From NCBI GenBank assembly GCA_035628645.1, contig DASPJL010000195.1, forward strand, positions 74,161 through 138,160: 64,000 nt of DNA. The letters run 5' to 3'. The stretch comes from DASPJL01 sp035628645. Its GTDB lineage: Bacteria > Bacteroidota > Bacteroidia > Cytophagales > Cyclobacteriaceae. Below, one piece after another: positions 33,862-42,819 of this stretch (positions are counted from its first letter, which is position 1; each line of letters begins with the position of its first letter). Below the pieces are notes generated by a model. It was not told where the DNA came from and searched no databases. It worked only from the letters and a program-made list of their open reading frames with translations. The position numbers were made by a program, and so were the translations under genes.

Positions 33862-36800
33862 ATGGCATTTAGAAAAAACAAAAAACTCACAAGTGACTTC
33901 TCTAGAGTTACTATCAGTTTGGCTTCTCCTGAATCAATTTTAGAAGGTTCTCATGGCGAAGTAACACAACCTGAAACAATAAACTATAGGACTTATAAAC
34001 CTGAAATGGGAGGACTATTCTGCGAAAGAATCTTCGGACCAGTAAAGGATTGGGAGTGTCATTGTGGTAAATATAAAAGAATTAGGTACAAAGGGATTAT
34101 TTGTGACAGATGCGGAGTTGAGGTAACTGAGAAGAAAGTAAGAAGGGAAAGAATGGGCCATATAGAATTGGTTGTTCCAGTGGCACACATTTGGTATTTC
34201 AGATCTCTTCCAAATAAGATTGGTTATTTATTAGGCTTACCTACTAAAAAACTTGATCAAATCATCTATTATGAAAGATACGTAGTTATCCAATCAGGTA
34301 TAAAAGCTGAAGACGGAGTTAACTATCTTGATTTCCTAACAGAAGATGAGTACTTGGATATTATTGATAAGCTTCCGAGAGAAAATCAAATGCTGGATGA
34401 TGATGATCCGAACAAGTTTATTGCAAAAATGGGCGCAGAAGCTCTTGAGCAATTATTAAGCAGAATTAATTTGGATGAATTATCATACAGCTTAAGACAC
34501 TCTGCTGCTAATGATACGTCTCAGCAAAGAAAAGCAGAGGCTTTAAAAAGATTAAAAGTTGTCGAGGCTTTCAGAGAAGCACAAACCAGAATTGAAAACA
34601 GACCTGAATGGATGATTATCCGGATGGTTCCTGTTATTCCTCCAGAACTTCGTCCTCTAGTTCCCTTGGATGGTGGTCGTTTTGCGACATCTGACTTAAA
34701 TGACTTGTATAGAAGGGTTATTATTAGAAATAACCGTCTAAAAAGACTTATAGATATTAAAGCGCCTGAAGTTATCCTCAGAAATGAGAAACGTATGCTT
34801 CAGGAAGCGGTAGATTCACTATTTGACAACTCAAGAAAGGTAAATGCGGTAAGAGCAGATGGTAATAGGGCCCTTAAATCTTTAAGTGATATGCTTAAAG
34901 GTAAGCAAGGACGTTTCCGTCAAAACTTACTTGGAAAAAGAGTTGATTATTCAGGTCGTTCTGTAATTGTTGTAGGGCCTGAATTGAAACTTCACGAGTG
35001 CGGACTGCCAAAAGATATGGCGGCTGAGCTTTTCAAGCCATTTATCATCAGAAAGCTGATTGAAAGAGGTATTGTAAAAACAGTTAAATCTGCTAAAAAG
35101 ATTGTTGACCGTAAGGATCCGGTTGTTTGGGATATCCTGGAAAATGTATTGAAAGGGCACCCTGTATTACTAAATAGAGCTCCGACACTGCATAGACTTG
35201 GTATTCAAGCTTTTCAGCCTAAATTGATTGAAGGAAAGGCGATCCAGCTTCATCCGTTGGTTTGTACTGCTTTTAATGCGGACTTTGACGGTGACCAGAT
35301 GGCTGTTCACGTTCCTTTGGGACATGAGGCAATACTGGAAGCCTCTTTGTTAATGCTTGCCTCACATAATATTCTTAACCCTGCTAATGGTGCTCCAATT
35401 ACGGTGCCATCTCAAGACATGGTTCTTGGACTATATTATGTAACCAAAGGCAGAAAAGCAACACCCGAATTGCCAGTTGCGGGAGAAGGATTGACTTTCT
35501 ATGGCGCTGAAGAAGTTGTTATTGCAATCAATGAAAAGAGACTGTCAAAACATGCCCATATAAAAGTAAGGGCGATAGTTAAGGATGAAAATGGCAATTT
35601 GGTTACTAAGGTAATTGAGACCGTTGCAGGAAGGGTATTATTTAATCAACATATCCCAGAGGAAGTAGGATTTGTAAACGAACTTTTAACTAAGAAAAAG
35701 CTTCAACAAATCATTTCCTTAGTATTTAAGACCTCTGGAATGGCCAGAACTGCTAAGTTCCTGGATGATATTAAGGAATTAGGGTTCCAGTCTGCATTTA
35801 GAGGAGGATTATCAATCGGTCTATCAGATGTTATGATCCCTGATAAAAAACTTGAACTGATTACCGGAGCCAAGAAAGATGTGGATGCAATCTGGAATAA
35901 TTACCTCATGGGGTTAATTACAGACAATGAAAGATATAATCAGGTAATTGATATCTGGACAAGGGTGAATTCACAAATCACTGAGACCTTGATGCATCAA
36001 TTAGAGGCAGATCAGCAAGGATTTAATTCCATTTACATGATGATGCACTCCGGAGCCAGAGGTTCAAGAGAGCAAATCAGACAGTTAGGTGGAATGAGAG
36101 GTTTGATGGCTAAGCCACAAAAGAATCTTCAAGGATCTGTAGGTGAAATTATTGAAAATCCAATTCTTTCAAATTTTAAAGAAGGACTGGATGTATTGGA
36201 GTACTTTATTTCTACTCACGGTGCCAGAAAAGGTCTTGCAGATACAGCTTTAAAAACGGCTGATGCTGGTTATTTAACCAGAAGGTTGGTAGATGTTGCT
36301 CAGGATCTTGTGGTTAATGAGGAAGATTGTGGTACTTTAAGAGGCTTGACAGTTACTGCACTAAAAGATAACGAAGACATTGTTGAACCTCTTTCTGAAA
36401 GAATTTTAGGTAGGGTTTCTGTTCATGATGTTTTTGACCCGCTAACAAACAAAATAATAGTTGCTTCCGGTGAAGAAATTACTGAAGAAGTAGCGCATCA
36501 CATTGATGAAAGCAGTATTGAGTCTGTAGAGATCAGATCAGTGTTGACATGCGAAGCAAGACAAGGTGTTTGCGGAAAATGTTACGGCAGAAATCTTGCA
36601 AGCGGCAGAATGGTTCAAAAAGGAGAATCAATTGGTGTAATTGCGGCCCAATCCATTGGAGAGCCAGGTACTCAGTTGACACTGAGAACTTTCCACGTTG
36701 GAGGTACTGCTTCTAATATTGCTGTTGATGCTACCATCAGAGCTAAGTTTGACGGAGTCGTTCAATTTGAAGAAATCAGAGCAGTTGCCACAACCAATAA

Positions 36801-38169
36801 TGAAGGGGAAAAGGTAAACGTCATAATGGGACGGTCCGGTGAAGTTAGAATTGCGGAAGAAGGGACTGGAAAAGTATTGATTACCAATAACGTTCCGTAT
36901 GGAGCTTTCATAAAAGTAACAGACGGGCAAAAAGTTAAGAAAGGTGACGAAATATGTTTCTGGGATCCATATAATGCTGTAATCCTGTCTGAATTTGACG
37001 GAACAATTGATTTCGAATCCATTGAAGAAAGTATAACCTTCCGTGAAGAGTTTGATGAACAAACAGGACATAGAGAAAAGGTTATTATTGATACAAAGGA
37101 CAAGGCAAAAAATCCTGTTATTATTGTTAACTCAACAAAGTCAGATCCAAAAGGATACAATATGCCTGTTGGTGCTCACTTGGCAGTTGATCAAGGGAGC
37201 AAGATTAAGGCCGGTCAGATTTTGGCTAAAATTCCAAGAGCAATTGGTAAAACAAGAGATATCACAGGAGGTCTTCCAAGGGTAACTGAACTTTTCGAAG
37301 CAAGAAATCCGTCTAATCCAGCAGTCGTAAGTGAAATTGATGGAGTAGTTACCTACGGAGGAATTAAAAGAGGAAACAGAGAAATTTATATTGAATCAAG
37401 AGATGGGGTAAAAAAGAGATACATGGTGCCTCTTTCCAAACATATTCTTGTTCAGGATAATGACTTTGTAAAAGCAGGTTATCCTTTATCGGATGGTGCT
37501 ATTACTCCTTCAGATATTCTATCTATCAAAGGTCCAACGGCAGTTCAGGAATATTTAGTAAATGAAATTCAGGAGGTATATAGGCTTCAAGGTGTAAAGA
37601 TTAACGATAAACACATTGAAGTGATTGTTCGCCAAATGATGCAGAAGGTTGAAATTATTGAGGCTGGAGATACTAATTTCCTTCAAGGACAAGTAGTGGA
37701 TAAAATAGTGTTCCGCGAAGAAAATGACGCGATTCTTGATAAGAAAGTAGTTATTGATGCCGGTGACTCAGAAAGCTTAAAACCTGGTCAAATTGTTACT
37801 TCAAGGAGATTAAGAGACGAGAATTCGAGCCTGAAAAGAAGAGATATGAAGCTTGTAACGGTGAGAGACGCAGAACCTTCAGTATCTCAGCCTACGCTTC
37901 AAGGTATAACTCAAGCTTCTTTGGGTACCGAGAGCTTTATTTCTGCAGCTTCATTCCAGGAAACTACAAAAGTATTGAGTGAAGCCTCTATAAGAGGAAA
38001 AACAGACTACTTATTAGGGTTAAAAGAAAATGTTATTGTAGGACACCTAATACCTGCTGGTACAGGTTTAAGAGACTATCAGGACATAATCGTTGGTTCT
38101 AAAGAAGAGTACGAAGCGCTTGTAGCTTCTAAGGAAGAGTTTAAGAAAAGGAAAGAGTTACAAGACTAA
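33862..38169 (+). CDS. rpoC: RNA polymerase beta-prime subunit
   Basis: The 1435-residue subunit carries the N-terminal zinc site (CHCGKYKRIRYKGIICDRCG), the active-site Mg motif NADFDGDQMA at about residues 472-481, the bridge and trigger regions, and the second zinc site around CEARQGVCGKCYGRN. It ends in KEEFKKRKELQD. The start ATG (MAFRKNKKLTSDF) matches Bacteroidota homologues. It is preceded by the rpoB-rpoC repeat region and followed by a hairpin before the DUF3467 gene. Confidence 0.99.
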   Translation: MAFRKNKKLTSDFSRVTISLASPESILEGSHGEVTQPETINYRTYKPEMGGLFCERIFGPVKDWECHCGKYKRIRYKGIICDRCGVEVTEKKVRRERMGHIELVVPVAHIWYFRSLPNKIGYLLGLPTKKLDQIIYYERYVVIQSGIKAEDGVNYLDFLTEDEYLDIIDKLPRENQMLDDDDPNKFIAKMGAEALEQLLSRINLDELSYSLRHSAANDTSQQRKAEALKRLKVVEAFREAQTRIENRPEWMIIRMVPVIPPELRPLVPLDGGRFATSDLNDLYRRVIIRNNRLKRLIDIKAPEVILRNEKRMLQEAVDSLFDNSRKVNAVRADGNRALKSLSDMLKGKQGRFRQNLLGKRVDYSGRSVIVVGPELKLHECGLPKDMAAELFKPFIIRKLIERGIVKTVKSAKKIVDRKDPVVWDILENVLKGHPVLLNRAPTLHRLGIQAFQPKLIEGKAIQLHPLVCTAFNADFDGDQMAVHVPLGHEAILEASLLMLASHNILNPANGAPITVPSQDMVLGLYYVTKGRKATPELPVAGEGLTFYGAEEVVIAINEKRLSKHAHIKVRAIVKDENGNLVTKVIETVAGRVLFNQHIPEEVGFVNELLTKKKLQQIISLVFKTSGMARTAKFLDDIKELGFQSAFRGGLSIGLSDVMIPDKKLELITGAKKDVDAIWNNYLMGLITDNERYNQVIDIWTRVNSQITETLMHQLEADQQGFNSIYMMMHSGARGSREQIRQLGGMRGLMAKPQKNLQGSVGEIIENPILSNFKEGLDVLEYFISTHGARKGLADTALKTADAGYLTRRLVDVAQDLVVNEEDCGTLRGLTVTALKDNEDIVEPLSERILGRVSVHDVFDPLTNKIIVASGEEITEEVAHHIDESSIESVEIRSVLTCEARQGVCGKCYGRNLASGRMVQKGESIGVIAAQSIGEPGTQLTLRTFHVGGTASNIAVDATIRAKFDGVVQFEEIRAVATTNNEGEKVNVIMGRSGEVRIAEEGTGKVLITNNVPYGAFIKVTDGQKVKKGDEICFWDPYNAVILSEFDGTIDFESIEESITFREEFDEQTGHREKVIIDTKDKAKNPVIIVNSTKSDPKGYNMPVGAHLAVDQGSKIKAGQILAKIPRAIGKTRDITGGLPRVTELFEARNPSNPAVVSEIDGVVTYGGIKRGNREIYIESRDGVKKRYMVPLSKHILVQDNDFVKAGYPLSDGAITPSDILSIKGPTAVQEYLVNEIQEVYRLQGVKINDKHIEVIVRQMMQKVEIIEAGDTNFLQGQVVDKIVFREENDAILDKKVVIDAGDSESLKPGQIVTSRRLRDENSSLKRRDMKLVTVRDAEPSVSQPTLQGITQASLGTESFISAASFQETTKVLSEASIRGKTDYLLGLKENVIVGHLIPAGTGLRDYQDIIVGSKEEYEALVASKEEFKKRKELQD

Positions 38170-38183
38170 ATGAAAATCAGTTT

Positions 38184-38232
38184 TAAAGTCTAAGGTCAGC
38201 TTTAAATGGCTCTTCCTTAGACTTTAATTTTT
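38184..38232 (+). terminator. Stem-loop after rpoC
   Basis: TAAAGTCTAAGG (38184-38195) pairs perfectly with CCTTAGACTTTA (38215-38226), with a small inner AGC/GCT stem, and is followed by ATTTTT. It ends 12 bases before the DUF3467 start, so some read-through to that gene is likely. Confidence 0.6.
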
Positions 38233-38243
38233 ACAATAAGGAT

Positions 38244-38570
38244 ATGGCAGAAGATAAAAACAATCCCGGAGAACAAAATCAGATAAACATTGAATTGACT
38301 GAAGAGATAGCAGAAGGAATATATGCTAATCTGGCGATGATTGCCCATTCAAACAGTGAATTTGTTATTGATTTTATAAGGTTAATGCCCGGAGTTCCTA
38401 AAGCAAAGGTTAAATCCAGGATAGTTATTACTCCTGAGCATGCCAAACGTTTTCTTTATGCGCTGAAAGATAATATTAAAAAGTACGAAGAAACCTTTGG
38501 AAGTATTAAGCAAACTGATGATGCACCTCGATTTCCATTAAATTTTGGAGGACCTGTCGGCGAAGCTTAA
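38244..38570 (+). CDS. DUF3467 domain protein
   Basis: This 108-residue protein matches the DUF3467 pattern: an acidic N-terminus, then EIAEGIYANLAMIAHSNSEFVIDFIRLMPGVPKAKVKSRIVITPEHAKRFLYALKDNIKKYEE. It has no signal peptide or membrane segment. In Bacteroidota it is found between rpoC and the rpsL group. No function is established; its fixed place suggests a link with transcription or translation. It ends 99 bases before rpsL, in front of a clear promoter. Confidence 0.88.
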   Translation: MAEDKNNPGEQNQINIELTEEIAEGIYANLAMIAHSNSEFVIDFIRLMPGVPKAKVKSRIVITPEHAKRFLYALKDNIKKYEETFGSIKQTDDAPRFPLNFGGPVGEA

Positions 38571-38600
38571 TTAATAATGTTAATAAATAAAAATATTTTT

Positions 38601-38630
38601 TTGTAAAATATATCTATTTGTATAACTTTG
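38601..38630 (+). promoter_or_regulatory. Promoter of rpsL-rpsG-fusA-rpsJ (TTG-N19-TAACTTTG)
   Basis: TTG at 38601-38603 and TAACTTTG at 38623-38630 have the ideal 19-base gap and are followed by CAATCC. The rpsL start codon is 39 bases downstream. Confidence 0.82.
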
Positions 38631-38669
38631 CAATCCAATTTTTACAAGCATAATAAAGTATTTATTTAA

Positions 38670-39080
38670 ATGCCTACTATACAACAATTAGTTAGAAAGG
38701 GTAGAAAGGAATTAACTACTAAATCAAAGTCTCCCGCTCTTGATTCATGTCCCCAAAAGAGAGGTGTATGTACAAGGGTATATACAACTACACCTAAGAA
38801 ACCTAACTCAGCGATGAGAAAAGTTGCCAGGGTGAGGTTGACAAACGGAAAAGAAGTTAATGCTTATATTCCTGGAGAAGGACACAATTTGCAAGAGCAC
38901 TCTATTGTGTTGATCAGAGGTGGAAGAGTAAAAGATTTACCAGGAGTTAGATACCATATTATCCGCGGTGCATTAGATACTGCTGGTGTAAGTGGTAGGC
39001 TACAAGGCAGATCCAAATACGGAGCTAAGAGACCAAAAGCAGGTGCTGCAGCTGCTCCAGTTAAAGGTAAAAAGAAATAA
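38670..39080 (+). CDS. rpsL: 30S ribosomal protein S12
   Basis: S12 sits at the decoding site. The 136-residue protein has TTTPKKPNSAMRKVARVRLTNG with the lysine that streptomycin-resistance mutations alter still intact, and GGRVKDLPGVRYHIIRGALD. A short Ala/Lys-rich C-terminal tail (AGAAAAPVKGKKK) extends beyond the E. coli form. It leads the str-type unit with rpsG 14 bases downstream. Confidence 0.98.
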   Translation: MPTIQQLVRKGRKELTTKSKSPALDSCPQKRGVCTRVYTTTPKKPNSAMRKVARVRLTNGKEVNAYIPGEGHNLQEHSIVLIRGGRVKDLPGVRYHIIRGALDTAGVSGRLQGRSKYGAKRPKAGAAAAPVKGKKK

Positions 39081-39094
39081 GAGTATATAGATAA

Positions 39095-39562
39095 ATGAGA
39101 AAGTCTAAACCAAAGAAAAGATATATTCTTCCTGATCCTAAGTTCAAGGATACGATGGTAACAAAGTTCGTTAACAGCATAATGTACGATGGGAAGAAAA
39201 GTATAGCCTATTCAATTTTTTATGATGCTATTGATGTCATAGAAAAAAAGACAAGTGAAAATGGGCTAGAAGTATGGAGAAGAGCATTGAATAACATAAT
39301 GCCTTCCGTTGAGGTTAGAAGTAGAAGGGTAGGGGGAGCGACATTCCAGGTACCTACAGAAGTAAGGCCTGATAGAAAAGTTTCTCTGGGTGTTAAATGG
39401 CTTATAAAATATGCCAGATCAAGAGGGGAGAAAACAATGACGGATAAACTTGCAGGAGAAATCATCGCTGCTTCAAAAGGTGAAGGCGCTGCTGTTAAGA
39501 AAAAGGACGATACTCATAGAATGGCTGAGGCGAACAAAGCGTTCTCACATTTCAAATTTTAA
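39095..39562 (+). CDS. rpsG: 30S ribosomal protein S7
   Basis: S7 nucleates assembly of the 30S head. The 155-residue sequence begins MRKSKPKKRYILPDPKFKD and contains the RNA-binding stretch VGGATFQVPTEVRPDRKVSLGVKWLIKYAR. It lies between rpsL and fusA as in most bacteria. Confidence 0.98.
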   Translation: MRKSKPKKRYILPDPKFKDTMVTKFVNSIMYDGKKSIAYSIFYDAIDVIEKKTSENGLEVWRRALNNIMPSVEVRSRRVGGATFQVPTEVRPDRKVSLGVKWLIKYARSRGEKTMTDKLAGEIIAASKGEGAAVKKKDDTHRMAEANKAFSHFKF

Positions 39563-39574
39563 TTAAAAATTAAC

Positions 39575-41677
39575 ATGGCACGCGATTTAAGATATACAAG
39601 AAATATAGGTATAGCTGCTCATATTGATGCTGGTAAAACAACAACAACTGAAAGAATTTTATATTATTCGGGAGTTAGTCATAAGCTAGGTGAGGTACAC
39701 GAGGGAGCTGCTACTATGGACTGGATGGCTCAGGAGCAGGAAAGAGGTATTACGATTACATCTGCTGCTACTACAGTAAATTGGAATTATAGAGGCGAAA
39801 AGTATCATATAAATATTATTGATACCCCAGGTCACGTAGATTTTACTGTTGAGGTAAATCGTTCACTTCGTGTATTGGATGGACTTGTTTTCTTATTTAG
39901 TGCGGTTGATGGTGTTGAACCTCAATCAGAAACAAACTGGAGATTAGCCAATAATTATAATGTCGCAAGAATTGGTTTTGTTAATAAAATGGACCGGGCC
40001 GGTGCGGACTTTTTAAATGTCTGTAAGCAGGTTAAAGAAATGTTGGGAAGTAATGCTGTTCCATTGCAATTACCAATTGGCGCTGAAGAAAGCTTTAAGG
40101 GTGTAGTTGACCTCGTTAATTTCAGAGGTATACAATGGAATGAACATGACAAAGGAATGACTTTTGTTGAAGTGCCTATTCCTGATGATATGTTGGAAGA
40201 AGCCAAGGAATATAGGGAGAAATTACTGGAAGCCGTTGCTGAGTTTGATGATACATTAATGGAGAAATACTTTGATGATCCAAATTCAATAACCGAAGAT
40301 GAGATTCTGGCAGCGCTTCGTGCTGCAACAATTTCTATGAAGATAGTTCCAATGCTTTGCGGCTCTTCTTTTAAAAACAAAGGAGTTCAAACCATGTTGG
40401 ATTATGTGATGGCTTTATGTCCGTCACCATTGGATAAAGAAAATATAACTGGAATTAACCCAGATACAGGTGCAGAAGTAACACGAAAACCTGATACAAA
40501 AGAGCCTTTTTCGGCATTGGCTTTTAAAATTGCTACAGACCCTTATGTAGGGCGTTTATGCTTTATTAGAGCTTATTCTGGCGTTCTTGAATCTGGGTCT
40601 TACGTTTATAATACCCGTTCTGAGAACAAAGAAAGGATTTCCCGTGTATTTCAAATGCACGCAAATAAACAAAATCAAATAGAAAGACTAGAAGCTGGAG
40701 ATATTGGTGCCGTTGTAGGCTTTAAAGATATTAAAACAGGAGATACTCTTTGTGATGAGAAGGCCAAAATAGTCCTTGAATCCATGAATTTCCCTGAGCC
40801 TGTTATTGGGTATGCAATTGAGCCTAAAACTCAGGCAGATTCTGATAAAATGGGTATGGCTATTGCCAAATTGGTTGAAGAGGATCCAACGTTGCATGTG
40901 TCCACCGATCATGAAACAGGCCAGACTATCCTTAGAGGAATGGGAGAGCTTCACCTTGAAATTATTATTGACCGTTTAAAACGAGAGTTTAAGGTAGAGA
41001 TCAACCAAGGTGCGCCACAAGTTGCTTATAAAGAAACTCTTACTAAGAGCTTTGAACATCGTGAAGTTTATAAGAAACAAACTGGAGGTAAAGGTAAATT
41101 TGCAGACATCGTATTTGAGATCGGACCAAGAGAAGATGGGAAACCAGGTCTTGAATTCAAAAATGATATTGTCGGTGGTATAATCCCGAGGGAATTTATT
41201 GGCCCAGTTCAAAAAGGATTCGAAGAGGCTATGAAAAATGGGCCGCTTGCCTCTTATCCTATAGAATCTATGAAAGTGAGACTATTCCACGGTTCTTTTC
41301 ATGATGTGGATTCAGATGCTTTATCTTTTGAATTGGCTGCAAGGGCTGGATTTAGAGAGGCTGGTAAAAATGCAGGGCCAAGAGTACTCGAGCCGATTAT
41401 GAGTGTGGAAGTTGTTACACCTGATGAATATACAGGACCTGTAACAGGAGATTTAAATAGAAGAAGAGGACTTATGAAAGGTATGGATAAGAAAATAGGA
41501 GGTCAGGTTATAAAAGCTGATGTTCCTTTGTCCGAACTTTTTGGATATGTCACAGACCTTAGAACAATTACTTCAGGTCGTGCAACAGCCTCATTAACTT
41601 TCTCTCATTATGAGTTTGTACCAAACAACCTTGCGGAATCAATCATCGCTAAAGCAAAAGGTACTGTTAACGTTTAA
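39575..41677 (+). CDS. fusA: Translation elongation factor G
   Basis: EF-G drives translocation and, with RRF, ribosome recycling. The 700-residue protein has the P-loop AHIDAGKTTTTERIL (from residue 16), QERGITITSAATT, DTPGHVDFTVEV and NKMDR, followed by domains II to V ending in HYEFVPNNLAESIIAKAKG. It starts 12 bases after rpsG and is followed after 17 bases by rpsJ. Confidence 0.98.
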   Translation: MARDLRYTRNIGIAAHIDAGKTTTTERILYYSGVSHKLGEVHEGAATMDWMAQEQERGITITSAATTVNWNYRGEKYHINIIDTPGHVDFTVEVNRSLRVLDGLVFLFSAVDGVEPQSETNWRLANNYNVARIGFVNKMDRAGADFLNVCKQVKEMLGSNAVPLQLPIGAEESFKGVVDLVNFRGIQWNEHDKGMTFVEVPIPDDMLEEAKEYREKLLEAVAEFDDTLMEKYFDDPNSITEDEILAALRAATISMKIVPMLCGSSFKNKGVQTMLDYVMALCPSPLDKENITGINPDTGAEVTRKPDTKEPFSALAFKIATDPYVGRLCFIRAYSGVLESGSYVYNTRSENKERISRVFQMHANKQNQIERLEAGDIGAVVGFKDIKTGDTLCDEKAKIVLESMNFPEPVIGYAIEPKTQADSDKMGMAIAKLVEEDPTLHVSTDHETGQTILRGMGELHLEIIIDRLKREFKVEINQGAPQVAYKETLTKSFEHREVYKKQTGGKGKFADIVFEIGPREDGKPGLEFKNDIVGGIIPREFIGPVQKGFEEAMKNGPLASYPIESMKVRLFHGSFHDVDSDALSFELAARAGFREAGKNAGPRVLEPIMSVEVVTPDEYTGPVTGDLNRRRGLMKGMDKKIGGQVIKADVPLSELFGYVTDLRTITSGRATASLTFSHYEFVPNNLAESIIAKAKGTVNV

Positions 41678-41694
41678 AGAAATCATTTAGAATA

Positions 41695-42000
41695 ATGAAT
41701 CAGAAAATAAGAATAAAACTTAAGTCTTACGATCATAATTTGGTAGATAAATCTTCTGAAAAAATTGTAAGGGCTGTAAAAACTACTGGAGCAATAGTTA
41801 GCGGACCAATTCCGCTTCCTACTGAAAAAGAAATTTTCACAGTACTTCGTTCTCCGCACGTTAACAAAAAATCAAGAGAACAATTTCAGTTATGTACCTA
41901 TAAGCGATTGGTTGATATTTATTCAACCAGTACTAAAACTGTTGACGCATTAATGAAGCTTGAATTACCGAGTGGCGTTGACGTAGAAATAAAAGTATAA
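41695..42000 (+). CDS. rpsJ: 30S ribosomal protein S10
   Basis: S10 (NusE) is a 30S head protein and also takes part in antitermination. The 101-residue sequence contains LKSYDHNLVDKSSEKIVRAVKTTGAIVSGPIPLPT and RSPHVNKKSREQFQ. Here it closes the str unit behind fusA, and a strong terminator cuts it off from the S10-spc cluster. Confidence 0.98.
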   Translation: MNQKIRIKLKSYDHNLVDKSSEKIVRAVKTTGAIVSGPIPLPTEKEIFTVLRSPHVNKKSREQFQLCTYKRLVDIYSTSTKTVDALMKLELPSGVDVEIKV

Positions 42001-42025
42001 TTAAGTTTTTGCAGGAATATTTCGA

Positions 42026-42058
42026 GAACCAATAAGGTCTTTATTGGTTCTTTTTTTT
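42026..42058 (+). terminator. Terminator after rpsJ
   Basis: GAACCAATAA and TTATTGGTTC form a perfect 10-bp stem with loop GGTCT, followed by eight T. It is one of the strongest terminators in the window. Confidence 0.92.
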
Positions 42059-42092
42059 GATCTGAGAATAAAATATATTTTTAATAAAGGAC

Positions 42093-42122
42093 TTGTGTAA
42101 TGTTTTTATTTTACTAACTTTG
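42093..42122 (+). promoter_or_regulatory. Promoter of the rplC-led ribosomal cluster (TTG-N19-TAACTTTG)
   Basis: TTG at 42093-42095 and TAACTTTG at 42115-42122 are 19 bases apart, followed by CACTCC. Transcription would start at about 42128, giving a leader of nearly 70 bases before rplC. Confidence 0.85.
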
Positions 42123-42127
42123 CACTC

Positions 42128-42170
42128 CTTTTTATAGAAGAACGCTTCTAAACACTGATTTAGAAGCAGA
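42128..42170 (+). promoter_or_regulatory. rplC leader with two mutually exclusive hairpins
   Basis: TAGAAG (42135-42140) pairs with CTTCTA (42145-42150) around AACG. The second strand is also part of GCTTCTAAA (42144-42152), which pairs perfectly with TTTAGAAGC (42159-42167) around CACTGA. Only one hairpin can form at a time, as in attenuators or protein-sensing leaders. A ribosomal protein of the cluster, such as L4 from rplD, is a possible ligand by analogy with the E. coli S10 leader. Confidence 0.6.
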
Positions 42171-42195
42171 TTTCAAAAAATTAAAGAGTAAGATA

Positions 42196-42816
42196 ATGTC
42201 TGGAATAATCGGAAAAAAAATTGGAATGACGAGTGTTTTTGATGCCGAAGGTAAAAATTTGGCATGTACGCTTGTTCAGGCAGGTCCTTGTGTAGTAACT
42301 CAGGTTAGAACTGAGGAGAAGGATGGATATGAAGCTATTCAGTTGGGTTTTGATGAGAAGAAAGAATCAAGAACTACGAAGGCTTTAAAAGGACATTTTG
42401 CAAAAGCAAATACCTCTCCAAAACGAAAATTAGTCGAGTTTAAAGAGTTTGCTAAAGAGGTAAGTTTAGGGGATACTGTTAATATAGCAGACGTTTTTGT
42501 AGAGGGAGACTTTGTTGATGCTATTGGCACGTCGAAAGGTAAGGGTTTCCAAGGTGTCGTAAAGAGACATGGATTTGGGGGAGTAGGAGGTCAGACTCAC
42601 GGACAACATAACAGACAAAGACATCCTGGGTCCATCGGTGCATGTTCTTTTCCTTCCAGAGTATTTAAAGGAATGAGAATGGCGGGTCGAACAGGAAATA
42701 ATCGAGTAAAGATTGTGAATCTAAGAGTAGTTAAAATTCTTGCTGATAACAACTTGTTATTAATAAGCGGAGCTATTCCCGGTGCCAATAATTCATACGT
42801 ATTGTTAGAAAAATAG
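42196..42816 (+). CDS. rplC: 50S ribosomal protein L3
   Basis: L3 binds near the peptidyl-transferase centre. The 206-residue protein opens with SGIIGKKIGMTSVFDAEGK and holds the central extension KGKGFQGVVKRHGFGGVGGQTHGQHNRQRHPGSIGACSFPSRVFKGMRMAGRTG. It is the first gene of the S10-spc-alpha run because rpsJ lies in the preceding unit. Confidence 0.98.
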   Translation: MSGIIGKKIGMTSVFDAEGKNLACTLVQAGPCVVTQVRTEEKDGYEAIQLGFDEKKESRTTKALKGHFAKANTSPKRKLVEFKEFAKEVSLGDTVNIADVFVEGDFVDAIGTSKGKGFQGVVKRHGFGGVGGQTHGQHNRQRHPGSIGACSFPSRVFKGMRMAGRTGNNRVKIVNLRVVKILADNNLLLISGAIPGANNSYVLLEK

Positions 42817-42819
42817 AAT

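Noticed and set aside
36628..37160. Two overlapping minus-strand open frames of 132 and 147 codons inside rpoC
   Set aside because: They are antisense shadows of rpoC and resemble no known protein.
39955..40380. 141-codon minus-strand open frame in fusA
   Set aside because: It is antisense to a conserved part of EF-G with no independent start signal or family motif.
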